Shown: positions 21,195-33,252, numbered from the stretch's first letter. The stretch: DNA of 64,000 bases from Nitzschia sp. DOCU1 (GCA_951394045.1 OX595990.1:868001-932000), one strand, 5' to 3'. Translations and numbers: made by a program. The notes: a model not told the origin generated them from the sequence alone.

Positions 21195-21769
21195 ACTGAA
21201 GACATATCCTATCAACTACAAGTTATTACATCACGACAGCAGGAAATTGTGCTCACCAAATGACCTTCGTTAGAAACAGCTGCAACTGCCGACAAGGAGG
21301 CAAAAATGTGATGAAGCAACAACGCGCTGCAAAAGTCAATCACTATTAGGCCACTGCTGCGAATAGTCCGCTTAATACTACTATCTGCAACATGCAAGAT
21401 GCGTAGACAAATAATGCAACTGGGTTTTCAGCTGACGCTACACACTATCCTGAGGCGCAGTAGCTAGTTTTCGGGGGAAACCAGGAGACTTGTATAGTTT
21501 GATACAGTCGAGACGAGATGCAGAGCTTGAACTCATTTTCTCTTGGGAAACATAATCGTTACTTTACGCAATAACTTTTGGTCGGAATAGTCATATGGAT
21601 GAAATTGCGGATCTTTCCGAATAAGAGACGTGCGTCAGCTCCAAACATGCCGCCAATGGCGCATCCACACATTCTGAATTCGACGACGAAGAGAGGTGCC
21701 AAATAAAACTTTGCAACGTTCCATACGCAGTACTTCCGTCACATAGATATCCTAGAACTGCCTTCCACA
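21195..21769. other. Intergenic, upstream of aspartate aminotransferase
   Basis: No gene or clear motif recognised. Confidence 0.4.
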
Positions 21770-23267
21770 ATGCCTGCCATGAACCAGGTTGCACTTATGC
21801 TTCTATTTGCGTCGGGAACCTTGCTGGCGTCGTCGTTTCCCGTCACGGCCGAGAGCGCGAAAATCCCGTCGTCGATTTCCGTCTGGGACGAAGTTCAAAT
21901 GGGCCCCCCTGATGCCATCCTTGGAATTGCGCAGGCCTTTCGAGCTTGCAAGGATGACCGCAAAGTAAACGTTTGTGTCGGAGCCTACCGTGATTCATCA
22001 GGTCAGCCCTGGGTTTTGCCGTCGGTTCGAGCCGCCGAAGAAAAAATGCTGGCCGCCAATGAAAACAAAGAGTATTTGCCCATTGAAGGGGATCAAGCAT
22101 TTGTAGAAAAAGCTCTCAAGTTCGCCTACGGAGCCAATGCCCCTTTGGAGCGCGTTGCTGGAGTCCAGACACTCTCAGGAACTGGAGCCTGCCGCATCGG
22201 AGGCGAATTCTTGGCGCAGTTCTATCCAGGAAATCCTATTTATCTTCCCGTTCCAACGTGGGGTAATCACCACAAAATCTTTGCCGAATGCGGTCTAGAT
22301 GTGCGAACATACCGATACTATGACAGATCTACCAATCGCCTGAATATGGAGGGCATGCTGGAAGATTTGGAGTCGGCTCCAGACGGTTCCATTATTTTGT
22401 TACATGCCTGTTCTCACAACGTAAGTTGATTGAAAGTCTATCGCATGGATGCGTGCGTCGAGACTAACTTTGTTGCGTTCTTCTTTTACCTCTCGTCCAG
22501 CCAACTGGTATGGACCCAGACGATAAGCAATGGGAACAATTGATCGATCTCATCAAGAACAAACAGCATTTGGTCTTTTTCGATTCAGCCTATCAAGGTA
22601 AGTGGTCTGGCTGTGGCCAAGGTTGGTTTGCTCGTTCTTGATCCTTGTTCCTCATGATTCATGAACATATTCTCTTACGTTCTCGACCAAAGGATTTGCC
22701 TCAGGAGACGCAGAGGCTGACGCAAAGGCGCTTCGTAAGGTTGTTGGGGAGGGATTGCCAGTCTTGCTAGCCCAGTCATTTGCCAAGAATTTCGGCCTGT
22801 ATGGGGAGCGTTGTGGAACACTCAGCGTGTTGGGCAAAGATGAGAAACAAAAGGAAGTATTGATGAGCCAGTTGAAATGTATCATCCGTCCCATGTATTC
22901 GTCGCCACCCAAGCATGGAAGCTCGATTGTTCGTACCGTTCTTTCCGATCCTGTCCTGACCAAACAATACTACGAGGAATGTGCTTCGATGGCCGATCGC
23001 ATTCAAGCTATGAGGTCTAGATTAGTAGAATCTCTCAAGGAGGTTGGAAGTACCCATGACTGGTCGCATGTTGTGGAACAAATCGGAATGTTTGCCTTTA
23101 CGGGCATGTCTGCTGAAATGTGTGACCAATTGACCGACGACTATGCAATCTACTTGACACGGGATGGTCGCATTAGCATTGCTGGCTTGAATGACGGCAA
23201 CTTGGAGTATGTGGCCAAGGCCATTCATGCGGTGACGGATGGAAAAAGTATCACAACGTCATCATGA
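21770..23267 (+). CDS. AAT: Aspartate aminotransferase, probably plastid-targeted
   Basis: Three exons (21770-22420, 22501-22597, 22693-23267) with introns of 80 and 95 bp give 440 residues. Class-I aminotransferase features: WDEVQMGPPDAILG, GAYRD, TLSGTGACRIG, PVPTWGNHH, the HACSHNPTG motif split exactly by intron 1, FDSAYQG split by intron 2, and the PLP lysine in QSFAKNFGLYGER (K281). It interconverts aspartate + 2-oxoglutarate and oxaloacetate + glutamate. The N-terminus is a hydrophobic signal peptide ending LLASSFPV. A Phe just after the predicted cleavage site is the diatom ASAFAP-type signal for plastid stroma import, so plastid location is inferred. Its oxaloacetate chemistry parallels the PEPCK gene in the window. 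Confidence 0.95.
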
Positions 23268-24223
23268 TTTGGTAAGCAGCATAAGATGTTCTCCCACCAG
23301 ATCGAGGGACCGATTGGACTGGTGCTACATCTTCCCGTACGTAAATGGTTTGCTTCTTCTGGGTTGTTTGAAGAATTCTAGAGAGGGCAGGAGCAAGAGA
23401 AGATGGAACTCAGTCTACAACTCTTGCATTCATTCTCCCCCCAATACATTAAAATAGACAGCAACCACTCTGTGCTGCGTAGTATGCGACATCGTCGTAC
23501 CTACTACCGTACTCTACTTATAGCTAGCTACTAATGTATCGTACTCTATAGCTAGAACTCAGCACTGCATAAGTACTATATGTAGTCCAACTACGAACCT
23601 GGTATAGTTAGAGCAGCGCGATATTCAGTTAGTTAGCAACTACTTACCAAGAGGATCGATCTCGTTGTTCGCCGGAACGGAGCGAAACGGGGAGTTTGAA
23701 CTGGATCGAGTCAACGCGCTGCGTTAAAGTCGCTGCGCGACTTTTCCGACGCGGGCGGAGGAGTCTCTACAATCACCGGCTGGCGCGGTTGACCATTAGG
23801 TCGTATACAGATTTAAATATTTAGATATAATAGCAATACGTGGTTGCGTGTAGGAATTGTAGGGCAAGGACAGTCGAGGTGGTGGGAGCCAAGCATTTTT
23901 CGTGATAACCGGAGGTGATGAGTAAAGAAATATGAATGTCTCTACTAGTAGAATGAAGCAGTACGATCTCTCGCATCATTCCAGCTCCTCATATGCCCGA
24001 ACAACAGCAACCGGAACATCATCCATTGAGAGAAAGGGTATGTTTTGGTGTTTGGCGCTGCCAATTTGAGGTTTCAAAGTTAAAACTCAATGGCGATTGT
24101 TGCGTCGCCGTGATTGTTGATTGTGAAAGGAAGTAGCAGAAGTCCTGAATACCCTGAAACCGCTTGTAAGTGAAAGCAATCCATTCAATTCCACAGATTG
24201 AGCACTTGAATCGCGCAGCAAGG
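23268..24223. other. Intergenic with an inverted repeat
   Basis: An 8-bp perfect inverted repeat, AAAGTCGC-TGC-GCGACTTT, lies at 23726-23744. Around 23480-23580 there is a run of GTAC/GCTAGC-like short motifs. No gene is recognised. Confidence 0.4.
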
Positions 24224-26325
24224 ATGTCGTCCGTTAAGTCGCGCAAACTTCCGGAAACGTTCGTGCCCTACGAGGACAGTGTTGTCTTTACAATAGAGGG
24301 AAATCGTGTCTTGAGTCCGTCAATCGGAAACTGTAGGCTCGAGGAGATTATCGGCAATTACGCTGATTTCTATTACACAAATCCGTGTTCGCATGAGCAA
24401 CAAAACGCCATCGTTGAGACGGTTATTCTTGTGATGAACGAATTCCGTCCGTTTGGTGCCTTTGTTGTTTATGATGGTATCGCATATTGGGAGGTTGCCG
24501 AGAGCGTAATTCGTCAGGAAATCAAGAACTTGTTCACGTTGCAACGATCGCTTAGAACGAGAAATCCTAGTAGCTCTAAAACCAGAGAAGCTGCGGATCC
24601 CATGATAGTACTTGATGACCTTCCGGGGAAAGGAAGGCCCGTGCTGGGCACCTCCTCCGCAATGCTCGAGAACAGCCATCCTGCCCTTGTTGTCGACGAG
24701 GATCGGCCAACAATGATGGGGGTACTACCCAGAGACATGAGGACTGCCCTTGTTGTCGACGAGGATCGGCCAGTAATAATGGGGGTACTACCCAGAGACA
24801 TAAGGATAACGACCGGAGGACGAAGAGGAGTCTCACCCCAGCTGGGGGAAACACCACAGCATAGAAGCCTAAAGGTACGACCAGAAGCGGAGAGCACCAG
24901 GACGACGGGGGATGAGGATCTTTATTATTCCCGTCGTCCGACGCTCCAAGATATGGTTCTTAACAACTACCAACAAAAGTTCCTATTTGACCAGTACCAT
25001 CACCATGCTCCTGCGTTTGAGCAACATCCTCCTCTTCGTGGAGTTGACAATGAGAAAGGTTTGAATGGAGAAGAACGTTTTCACAATAATGGGGTCAGGA
25101 CCAATGTTCTTTCTGGAGTTTCGGGGAGGAGAAGCGGTGAGGAGTTTCCGGATTATTCAGGAGAACAAAAACGGAGTCGCGCACCTAGCAACACTAGGGC
25201 AGCAAAAGAACATCCAATGGAGTCGGACTTGGGAGAGGGTGAAGCGTCTTCTTGTATCTCTGATAAAAGAAGCAAGCTAGTTCTGGAGGATTGGAAAGAC
25301 TATGCACCATCTTCAAGTTCTCTTCCTAGAGGCCTACCCAAGACTATGACGTTGCTCCCTTATGAATATAAGCCCACTGTAGACACGGTGGTCATCGCGA
25401 AGGGAAATGCCAAGCATTTGCCAGGCAATCAAAAGTTAGTGGCGCTTGCTAAGACCTATATCCACGAGTACGAGAAGGAAACTACAACGCGGCAGGAGAG
25501 GGCTAAGATCATTCGCGACATCATTTGCCGTATGTACGACGAATGTCCAAAGGCCGCATTTGTAAGGTTTGATGGAGATAGGTACTGGGAAGCGAACGAA
25601 CATGCCGCGAGGGAGAAGGTATGTCCAACTTCTTGTTGTTTGCTTTGTTGTTGTTGGGCATCGCTCCTTACTAAACGTTTTCGCTGTTGTCACGACAGAT
25701 ATCTCAACTTTTTCGGAATATTCTGGCGAATACCTACAGAAGCAGTAGCTCAAACAAGGCGGCTCTGCGACGTATCAGGAGAAAAAATGCGAGAACGAAG
25801 AATGATGCTGCTGCCAATATTACTCAACAAGGCGATGGGTCTCACTTGGTCGACTCATCAATTCTTGACAGACGTTGTGAGACGGGGGGAGGCGAGACTG
25901 ATCGCCTAAACGGGGGAACGAATGAGCCAGGTGAAGCTGCCGATGAACATCGTGAAATGCCCAGCACCATTCCCCCGTTAGAGTCGAAGGACCAGCACAG
26001 CCACGACCAAACGAGTGCTGGTCTTGTGACGGGGATGCCACAGCTTCTTGCGACGGGCCACGGCCCTCGTCAGCGCATTATCTCTGATATCGATCAAAGC
26101 CATGAGCATGTGGGGCCTGCTGGAGGCGGCGGTAGCTCTGGTACTAGTCGCGCAGATCCTCCTCGTCGTGCCTCGTCTTCTGATGATTGTGGTGGGTTCG
26201 GCGAACAAAGTCCTGGTTCCCTTGCTTCGACAAGCAACAGCGATGCTTTCGATGATCCTTATCAGCTTGATCATCGCAACCCGTCACTAGGCTCCTCCTC
26301 AAAACTCTTCGCTGATTCTCACTAG
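24224..26325 (+). CDS. Protein with two DUF6824-like domains
   Basis: Two exons (24224-25618 and 25699-26325), intron 80 bp with GTATGT donor and CGACAG acceptor, phase 0, encode 673 residues. The start is the first ATG; the upstream open frame begins at GTG. Two copies of one domain are visible. Copy 1 is at about 15-105 (VVFTIEGNRVLSPSIGNCRL..., FVVYDGIAYWEV, IRQEIKNLF); copy 2 is at about 390-475 (VVIAKGNAKHLPGNQKLVAL, FVRFDGDRYWEANEHAAREK, then ISQLFRN across the intron). The pattern GN...PGN..., KxxII..I, F..DG..YWE, AREK-ISQ is that of DUF6824, common in diatoms and of unknown function. Between them is a direct repeat ALVVDEDRP...GVLPRDMR. Both ends are low-complexity. A nuclear or regulatory role would be a guess. 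Confidence 0.75.
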
Positions 26326-27274
26326 AGAACACGGTGCTGTTGGGTCGTCCTCGATGGAGGATGTCGGCGTTGCTGTTTTTCCTCGACTCCCCAACTCTTC
26401 CGCGACCAGCAATCAGCAGCGGTGACTTCGCAAAAATCGCAGCAGTGTCATGGGTCTTCTTTGATTCTACGAGAAACAATTCTATGCGTGCTTCGACTCT
26501 TCCAAAGTCCCCATGTCCAGAAAATTCGGGCATGATTCATCCTCGTTGATACTTAGCTACACAACTATCATACTTGAATTGGCAGCAAGCACTCGCCCCG
26601 AGCTACGATATGTAGGAGACTTGCGAATGAGTGTTTCCCTCGAACGGAGAGGTCAGGATGTAGTTGTAGGCAGGAAAGGGTTCAAAGCGTGTCGCCGGCG
26701 GTGCAATAAGCAAATTAGGTTCTTGTTGCCGCGCTGCTGGCGGCGGGGGGAACGACAAAGCATTGCGCCCTACTACTGTTTTGATAGTAGCTGGTAAAAT
26801 GGAATTTTAGCTACACTCTAGTGGACAGACCCCAACTGTGGCTACACTGGTGGTATTGCAGTAGGACCTCGCGCACTCTTCGATGATTCAATAGTTTAGG
26901 GATGAATAGAAGTCATCCGAAATATCGGTCCGGGAAAGTCGTCACGATCGTAGATATTCACGTCGATTCGACTCGTGAATGGGAATCCCGTGTGACGACG
27001 TCGTCCCTGATGACTGATGACTCACATCCTCTCTCACGCAAGAACGAAGTCTCCCATTGCATTCTTCCTCTCGACGAGTAAAAAGTGAGAGGCAACCACC
27101 AGGTGGGGAAATGATGTGGTGGTGGTCCGAGCAAATGATGAAAGTAGTTGACATTCTTGGAGAAGGCTGTCTCAGTATCTCGCGTTGCAGCGCCTGTTGA
27201 CGTGAAGTCACTTCTCTCTCATAAACCAAGCGAACTCTTTCTTATTGGCCGCAGGTGCAGATACGTCACCAACG
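26326..27274. other. Intergenic, nothing recognised
   Basis: No gene supported. It contains the upstream region of the fibrillin gene. Confidence 0.4.
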
Positions 27275-28536
27275 ATGAAGACAGCGATCCTCCTTGTGTT
27301 GGCTGTCACGGCGTCAAGCTTCTCCCTGATTTCCATCCCTCGCCGTCCGGTCTCGTTGCTGTTAAGCAGCGACGTCTCCAATGGTGGCAATGAAGCCATG
27401 GATCCCGAATCTTCGTTCGGAGACATGGCTGTAAACGAAGCTGAGTCACTTGACGATGCACCTTCTGATATCGAAGAAAAAGCGAACACGAAGAATGATC
27501 CTGTCAGTAGTGACTTCCTCTCTGGATCATCGGAAAATTATTTGACTCGGTTATTGCAAATCGCTGCAAGTACCGGACGGGGAGAGTTTGCTACAAAAAG
27601 TCAAAAGGATCAGGCCGAAAGTCTCATCGCGGCTCTAGAAGCGAGAAACCCCACCCCCAAACCTGCAAATTCCCCTCTTGTCAATGGGAGTTGGGAGCTT
27701 CTTTACGCGTCAACGCAGCTATTTCGAAGTTCACCTTTCTTCATGGCTGGCCGTGCAGTGTGTTCGACGCCTGATCAGGCCAAACAGTACGATTGGTTTT
27801 GCGACATGCACCGGAAGGCTCTGGCTATTAGCAGTATTGGTCAAGTCCGCCAAATAATTTCTCCTTCTCGAATGGTATCCGAATTTGAAGTGGTGGTCGG
27901 AGCAATTCCTTTCTTGAATGACTTCACTCCATTTTCCTATTCTGGTGGAATGCCGGTGAGTGCAAGGATGTCTTTTGATTTGGTCATACGGTAGTTTCTC
28001 CATCCGAATGCAGATGCTAATTCCTTTTGACGCCGTTTTAAATTAAAGGCCGCCATCGAAGGGGCCATTGTAAGCTCCGCTGATATTACCCCCAACGCTG
28101 CTGGGGACGCTTGGGAGATCTACATGGATACCGGTAGGTGGCTTGAATTTGTGGGCTTTGTGTCAAGCATTGCATCCTTAGCGACTCGGATCTCACGCAT
28201 GTTATGATACTTTCTCCGGCAAAAGTTGAGATCAAGGGGTCGAATATCCCGGGATTGCGTCAAGTGCTGGATCAAGGTTTGATGTTGGGGTCGCGGCAAC
28301 TGGGAGACTTTTTGGAGAGTAACGTTGATGGCTACACCAATCCGCGTCCTGTTTTTGACATCACCTATCTGAGCGAAAACATTCGAATATGTCGAGAACA
28401 AGATGGCAAGGTATTTGTGTATGGCAAGCTATCGGATGGCACGGAACCGTCAGACTATTCCAAGGTTGACGCCGATTTGGGAATACTCAAGCTCTTAGAA
28501 GGATTCAACGATGTGATTCTAAAGTTCTACATTTAA
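27275..28536 (+). CDS. Plastid lipid-associated protein (PAP/fibrillin)
   Basis: Three exons (27275-27955, 28049-28133, 28226-28536) with introns of 93 and 92 bp encode 358 residues. The N-terminus MKTAILLVLAVTASSFSLIS is a signal peptide ending in ASSF, the ASAFAP-type plastid motif. The PAP domain (about 85-358) shows LLQIAASTGRGEFATKSQ, NPLVNGSWELLYAST-type sequence, IGQVRQIISPSRMVSEFEVVV and the C-terminal ITYLSENIRICREQDGKVFVY, a conserved fibrillin ending. Fibrillins sit on plastoglobules and thylakoids and bind lipids in stress and carotenoid storage. The acidic insert after the leader is variable. Splicing is supported by phase agreement (0, then 1). The third exon overlaps the true 3' end seen in an independent frame. 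Confidence 0.92.
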
Positions 28537-28609
28537 GAGTCACATAGCTATTATATCACCAGTACACATTAATGGTCAAGATGAAACAATCTGTGTTCAT
28601 GTTTACGAG

Positions 28610-30166
28610 TTATAGTATGGAACGATTCTCGCCGCGAGAAATAGGTGCTTTCCTAAAAGGTGCCTCGGCATCAGCGTGCTTTCGAACAAACATTGCCAGG
28701 TCCCCCACATTATTGCTTCCAACAGCCGGGCGAAATCCTGGCAATCCCGGATCTCGCATCATTCTTGCTGTAACACCGTGCACCAGCTTGCCGCATTCTG
28801 CCGATTCGCGCCACCATTGGCCCATGTCCTGGTAGACGCTGTAGGGGGGTTCGTTGGGATCATGAAGCTTTTCGCACAATCGACACATGGACCGTCCAAA
28901 GTTGTTCTGTAAACTACCATCGCCATGTTTCCTACTTGATCGAGGATGATGTACGCGATAGAAATCCTTCCACCAAAAATAGGAAAGGTAGCTAGCATCG
29001 TCTTTATCCAAAGCGAGCAGATACTTGGCCAAGTCGGCGGCTGAGTCAAAATCAAAAATAGAAATGGATGAGTGCGGGGGCGCAATTTCACTGTAGTTGG
29101 CTTGTCCCAAAGTAATGACGACGGAATGTTCCATTCGTTGAAAGAACTTTTCCGTAACATAATCGTTGCAGAATTGATTCTCAAACGCCAGATAGAATTT
29201 GTAATGTTGCTGAACATGTGTGGTGCAATTGTCCACTGTTGCGGAGGTAATGGAATATCGTTGATCGCACGTCGGGGAATTCCTGTCAAGACATTTACCC
29301 CCAAATTCATCCACTGGAATATATTGACGCAATTGCTGAACATAATCTTCTCGGTGGGATGCCGTGTCGCAATGAGAAACGATCCAAGCTACCTTTCCGG
29401 GGCGTCGGGCCAGATTGAGAAAGCTCTTGGGCCGGGAGCCTAGGCTGGCGCGAAATTGGCTCTCATTGTAAGGAATCCATTTCTTAGGTTTGGAAGGATA
29501 AGAAAACAAATCATGATCCTCTGGTCGATTTCTTATTTCTTCAAACCAGCCGTATGGCCTTGGAATGTCGGAATCCCATCGAAAGGTCATTGTCCAATTG
29601 AAGAAGCCATCCATAGCTCGTAGATTCGATATCAAAAAGGACTGACTTTCCATCATGAAAAAGACAAACCGCTGATTCGGCCGTCTCCAGGATGAAATTT
29701 CGGATCGCCGCCCCTTGTCCTTCAGATCGAATCGGTCATGAGCTTGCACGGAAAACAAAACCGCATCAAACAGACTCAAATTTCGAATCATTGGCGGCGG
29801 CGATTGTCCGTCCATAATAGCATCGCTAGAAGAAGCATTTCTATTGCTTGTCTCTTTCACGGATTGAGCCCAACAATTGTTGACTGGACAATTGTAGTCC
29901 AGAAAGGGCTGGCGGCCAGTTCCAAACTGAAAGGTTGGCTGGTTCCAGTAGGTCGTGTAGTACAGAATAAATTTTGTTTCATGGTCGACAATGTCCAAGG
30001 ACCCCTGTGTGCGGTATTGGATGGTAGTGGGCACAAAGCCACCTCGCGGCTGCATCGTCGTCAAGGGCGGACTGCGAAAGAGCAGTGACATGCAGAGAAG
30101 TAGACATCCGACAAACACACGCCCGCGATGTGATCGCAACGGTCGAATCCAGTGGCCGCGAGACAT
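28610..30166 (-). CDS. GT10 alpha-1,3-fucosyltransferase-like, Golgi type II membrane protein
   Basis: 518 residues from ATG 30166 (the frame upstream starts at GTG). A short cytosolic basic tail (MSRGHWIRPLRSHRGR) precedes a signal anchor (VFVGCLLLCMSLLF), a stem and a luminal GT10 domain. Key block: FYLAFENQFCNDYVTEKFF (about residues 330-350), the GDP-fucose binding alpha-1,3-FucT motif, preceded by CDTASHREDYVQQL. Several N-glycosylation sequons occur (NAS, NLS, NWT, NES, NCT). It should add fucose in alpha-1,3 linkage to N-glycan cores in the Golgi; P. tricornutum is known to carry several such genes. It is divergent from COG4, a Golgi tether subunit, with 403 bp between start codons, an interesting but possibly chance pairing. 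Confidence 0.9.
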   Translation of the reverse strand: MSRGHWIRPLRSHRGRVFVGCLLLCMSLLFRSPPLTTMQPRGGFVPTTIQYRTQGSLDIVDHETKFILYYTTYWNQPTFQFGTGRQPFLDYNCPVNNCWAQSVKETSNRNASSSDAIMDGQSPPPMIRNLSLFDAVLFSVQAHDRFDLKDKGRRSEISSWRRPNQRFVFFMMESQSFLISNLRAMDGFFNWTMTFRWDSDIPRPYGWFEEIRNRPEDHDLFSYPSKPKKWIPYNESQFRASLGSRPKSFLNLARRPGKVAWIVSHCDTASHREDYVQQLRQYIPVDEFGGKCLDRNSPTCDQRYSITSATVDNCTTHVQQHYKFYLAFENQFCNDYVTEKFFQRMEHSVVITLGQANYSEIAPPHSSISIFDFDSAADLAKYLLALDKDDASYLSYFWWKDFYRVHHPRSSRKHGDGSLQNNFGRSMCRLCEKLHDPNEPPYSVYQDMGQWWRESAECGKLVHGVTARMMRDPGLPGFRPAVGSNNVGDLAMFVRKHADAEAPFRKAPISRGENRSIL

Positions 30167-30569
30167 GATGATGATTGCTGTGCTTTTTGCCTCCACACTC
30201 TCGCTAGCGACATAGCAATTTCTTGCCGTAGCACTACATGCAGTTTCAAAGCTCTCTTCCGGTTGCTGTATATAGAAAAACTAAAGCAATCAGCAGCTCA
30301 GGGCCATGATGGTGGCAAGCAACTTTTTATGAGCTCGGCGATCGAACGAGATGATGGCGATGAAATAATCTGAACGATGCATTGAGTCGACGAAGTCAAT
30401 TTGGCGCGAAGCCAGTCTTGGCGTCAGTTTCAATCACGATCCGGGCGCGCGAGCCGGACACATCTTCAACCGCCCCACAACACAACGCGATGAACCCTAC
30501 AAAACTTACCTTCTGAACTGCCTATAGTAACAGTAACGAACCTCTTCCAGAAAGTTGCCTTGTACCACC
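30167..30569. other. Shared divergent promoter region (FucT/COG4)
   Basis: 403 bp between two start codons facing apart. No specific motif can be defended. Confidence 0.5.
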
Positions 30570-32873
30570 ATGGAGGGCCCTTCGGATAATGATCATGATG
30601 GACCCCCCTTTCAGGAAGGCGTCGCAGCGGCGCTCATGGCTACGGAAGAACTGCGGCAACATTTGATGCAAAAGGTGGAAGAAATCACATCGCCCGTTTG
30701 CCTCCATACGCGACACCGGATGGAAGAGCTCATGGCGATTCTCTTTTCATTGCATCCAAACGATGAAGTCGAACAAGATCTCCGGCGTCATTGTCACTCC
30801 CGAGTGGCGTCAGTGGCCCTGGAAGCACTACAGTTTGTCACTTCCAAAACCGAAAATCCAGAGAAGGACAATCCTGACGTGGAACGAGATGTGCAAGGCG
30901 CCGTGGCTCGAATGGTGGAATTGACATTGATATTGCACGACAAACCAGAAGATGAGTCCACGCGGGAGGAGATCATTGCTACCTATGTTGCATATCAACG
31001 GAAAGTCATTCGACAGCGAGTGACACCCTCCATGACGAAATTGGTGGCCCGTCGTCAGTGGAAACAACAGCATGCCGAAAGTTGGGCCCATCAGGCGGAA
31101 GAAGACGACGACGACGATGATAATGAAGATGGATCACATCAAAAGGCGACACATTCCAATGTCATTACAACTATTTTGGGGCAGGCCAGTGCTTTGATCC
31201 ATCCTTTGCTTGTTTGGAAGTCACATCTCCCTCCGCCGGATCAGTCTTTCACACCGATACGACAATTATGTACAGACGCGATTGCCATTTTGGATCAACA
31301 AGCACAAGCGCTGACACAGACGGTGGCGACATGGTGTTTGGAAGACAAGCGCGTGGACGATTTTTGGATGGGCCAATCGGCCAACGAGTCGGCGTGCAGC
31401 ACGTCGGAACTAGCAGAATTGGATGGACTGGTGGACGAATTGGCCTTTGCTTGTCAACTTTACGATCGATACCTATCTCTCATGGCGCCAGAACACACCT
31501 CAGAGACTCCATCGACAATAAGAGATCTTCACGCGGAATGGACCTGGAAGTATGCTGCTTTGGAGCGCTATTTGACGACGCAGCAACTATTGTCGGCCTT
31601 GAGACTAGCACATCCTGTTCAAATTGTTCTAGGAACGAGCATTCAGGTTCCATCGGTGGTGGAAGATGCTCAGTATTTGAGTACAAGAGCTCTTGAACGG
31701 GCAGCCTCCGCGCGATCTACTCAAGCCATTGGCACTGTCGCCCATGCGATTGCTAGCAACGTTTGGTCGACGGATTCGACCGCTGTGGGTGGAGTGCATC
31801 AAGCTTTGATCGACCAACAAGGCTGCTACAAGGAAGAATCTACCGAAAAGGCTGCTCCATGTGCCAAGTCACCGATCAACTCGGGACCGAGTAGTAACTC
31901 ATTCGCTTCTGCCTTGTTGGGGGCCCTGGATGAGGATTTGGCTTCGTCGTCGCCCAACAAAAAGTCATCAAACAATCGACCACCCAGTGCCCCATCATCA
32001 GGGGCATTTTTGGGACTGGGCGCCCTTTCATCAACATTGGTAAGCGGTGGCGAGAAATTCCAACGGATCCGAATGGACACCTTCTTGTGCGCATTGAACG
32101 GCATGCATTCCGCCTCGACTGCCTGTACTTCCTTGGTGAAATTCCTTGACTCGCTCCTGCCGGAAGAAGGGGAACCAGCGGAAAAGGATCAAGCTTGGAC
32201 AATGATTCAGTTGGCACGAGAAGAACTATTTCGATTTTCAAAAGAGTATGAGTTGTTGCTAGAAGCGCAAGCACAAATTGTGGTGACAGAATTTTGTGGG
32301 TCCGTGCAGGACGCTCCCGTGTACCGGGGGAGTAATTGCATACCAGTTCTACGATACTACCTGGAACGGGATAACTATGACCTTCCCAACGCGGAAGCAT
32401 TGCAGACCGCTGAGGATGATGCTCGTTTGAATCAACAACTAGTACAGCCTCTACAGGAATCGCTATTCTTGCAGCAACTGGCAAGATGCGACGCTGATGT
32501 GCTAATTGTGATTTGTGGAGAGATTGCTGCGCGATTGGTGGCTTTGTTTCTGGAATGTATTACGTCACAAGTAATACCAAAGCGTTTTACTGATTGGGGC
32601 TCGTTATTGCTATCCAAGCAGGTTCGAACCGTTCAGAATTTCATGTCCAAGCTAATGGAAAGGTTGACCGATCGAGCAATTCCCGCCCTACCCCAATGGG
32701 AAAAGTTGTCACAAGCTGTAGCTGTATTGCAACTTGAGAAGCCATCTGATTGGTCTTTTTATCAAGCATCTTCGACGCTCACGCCCGATGAACTGAAGCG
32801 AATTCTCAGCTTGCGAAAGGACTTTTCGAGTGAAGCGATTGCAGCCGTTGTAACGAGTGCTACTGGTTCTTGA
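30570..32873 (+). CDS. COG4: Conserved oligomeric Golgi complex subunit 4
   Basis: 767 residues from ATG 30570 (context CACCATGGA), no intron. The helical N-terminal region (1-130), an acidic insert (EEDDDDDDNED), the LEDKRVDDFW block and a C-terminal domain ending WEKLSQAVAVLQLEKPSDW then LTPDELKRILSLRKDFSSEAI match COG4. The C-terminal D/E-L-R/K pattern is the membrane-trafficking domain shared with other CATCHR tethers. COG4 is a lobe A subunit of the COG tether that guides intra-Golgi retrograde vesicles and binds the SNARE syntaxin-5. It is a little shorter than human COG4 (785). Low-complexity Ser/Pro sequence at about 430-480 is a likely linker. No broken motif is seen. Confidence 0.9.
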   Translation: MEGPSDNDHDGPPFQEGVAAALMATEELRQHLMQKVEEITSPVCLHTRHRMEELMAILFSLHPNDEVEQDLRRHCHSRVASVALEALQFVTSKTENPEKDNPDVERDVQGAVARMVELTLILHDKPEDESTREEIIATYVAYQRKVIRQRVTPSMTKLVARRQWKQQHAESWAHQAEEDDDDDDNEDGSHQKATHSNVITTILGQASALIHPLLVWKSHLPPPDQSFTPIRQLCTDAIAILDQQAQALTQTVATWCLEDKRVDDFWMGQSANESACSTSELAELDGLVDELAFACQLYDRYLSLMAPEHTSETPSTIRDLHAEWTWKYAALERYLTTQQLLSALRLAHPVQIVLGTSIQVPSVVEDAQYLSTRALERAASARSTQAIGTVAHAIASNVWSTDSTAVGGVHQALIDQQGCYKEESTEKAAPCAKSPINSGPSSNSFASALLGALDEDLASSSPNKKSSNNRPPSAPSSGAFLGLGALSSTLVSGGEKFQRIRMDTFLCALNGMHSASTACTSLVKFLDSLLPEEGEPAEKDQAWTMIQLAREELFRFSKEYELLLEAQAQIVVTEFCGSVQDAPVYRGSNCIPVLRYYLERDNYDLPNAEALQTAEDDARLNQQLVQPLQESLFLQQLARCDADVLIVICGEIAARLVALFLECITSQVIPKRFTDWGSLLLSKQVRTVQNFMSKLMERLTDRAIPALPQWEKLSQAVAVLQLEKPSDWSFYQASSTLTPDELKRILSLRKDFSSEAIAAVVTSATGS

Positions 32874-33252
32874 CAATACGCAAATCCCGACACAACCATC
32901 ACCTCGTGCAAGCTGTCCACATATGCAATATCAATAACTGGGCCTTGTGACGCGGCTCGGCTCGGTGATTCTTTGAAAATCTCGACAGCTTCCGAATGCC
33001 GTGAAAAGAGAAACGCCAGCGCCAACTTCGCGCTTGCGTTGAACCGCCGACATCTCTTGGTGTTCAAGCGCGAGGCACAAACTGCCTAACTTTCCATGCT
33101 ATGTTTTTCTGCTAGTCGTAGAACTATTGGTACTGCGAACCGATCACTGAGCATTACTGGAAGATGCTAACTGCTATGAAAAAAGGAGTACAGAGAGAGC
33201 ACGTCACAATGAAACGCTACCTGTATGTTGATGCCCGCAACTACCATGCTCA
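32874..33252. other. Convergent 3' regions (COG4/P450)
   Basis: 379 bp between two stop codons; no gene seen. Confidence 0.5.

Noticed and set aside
24166..24196. Tiny intron upstream of the DUF6824-type gene
   Set aside because: GTAAGT...CCACAG spans only about 31 bp, too short for splicing in known diatom introns, and precedes the first ATG.
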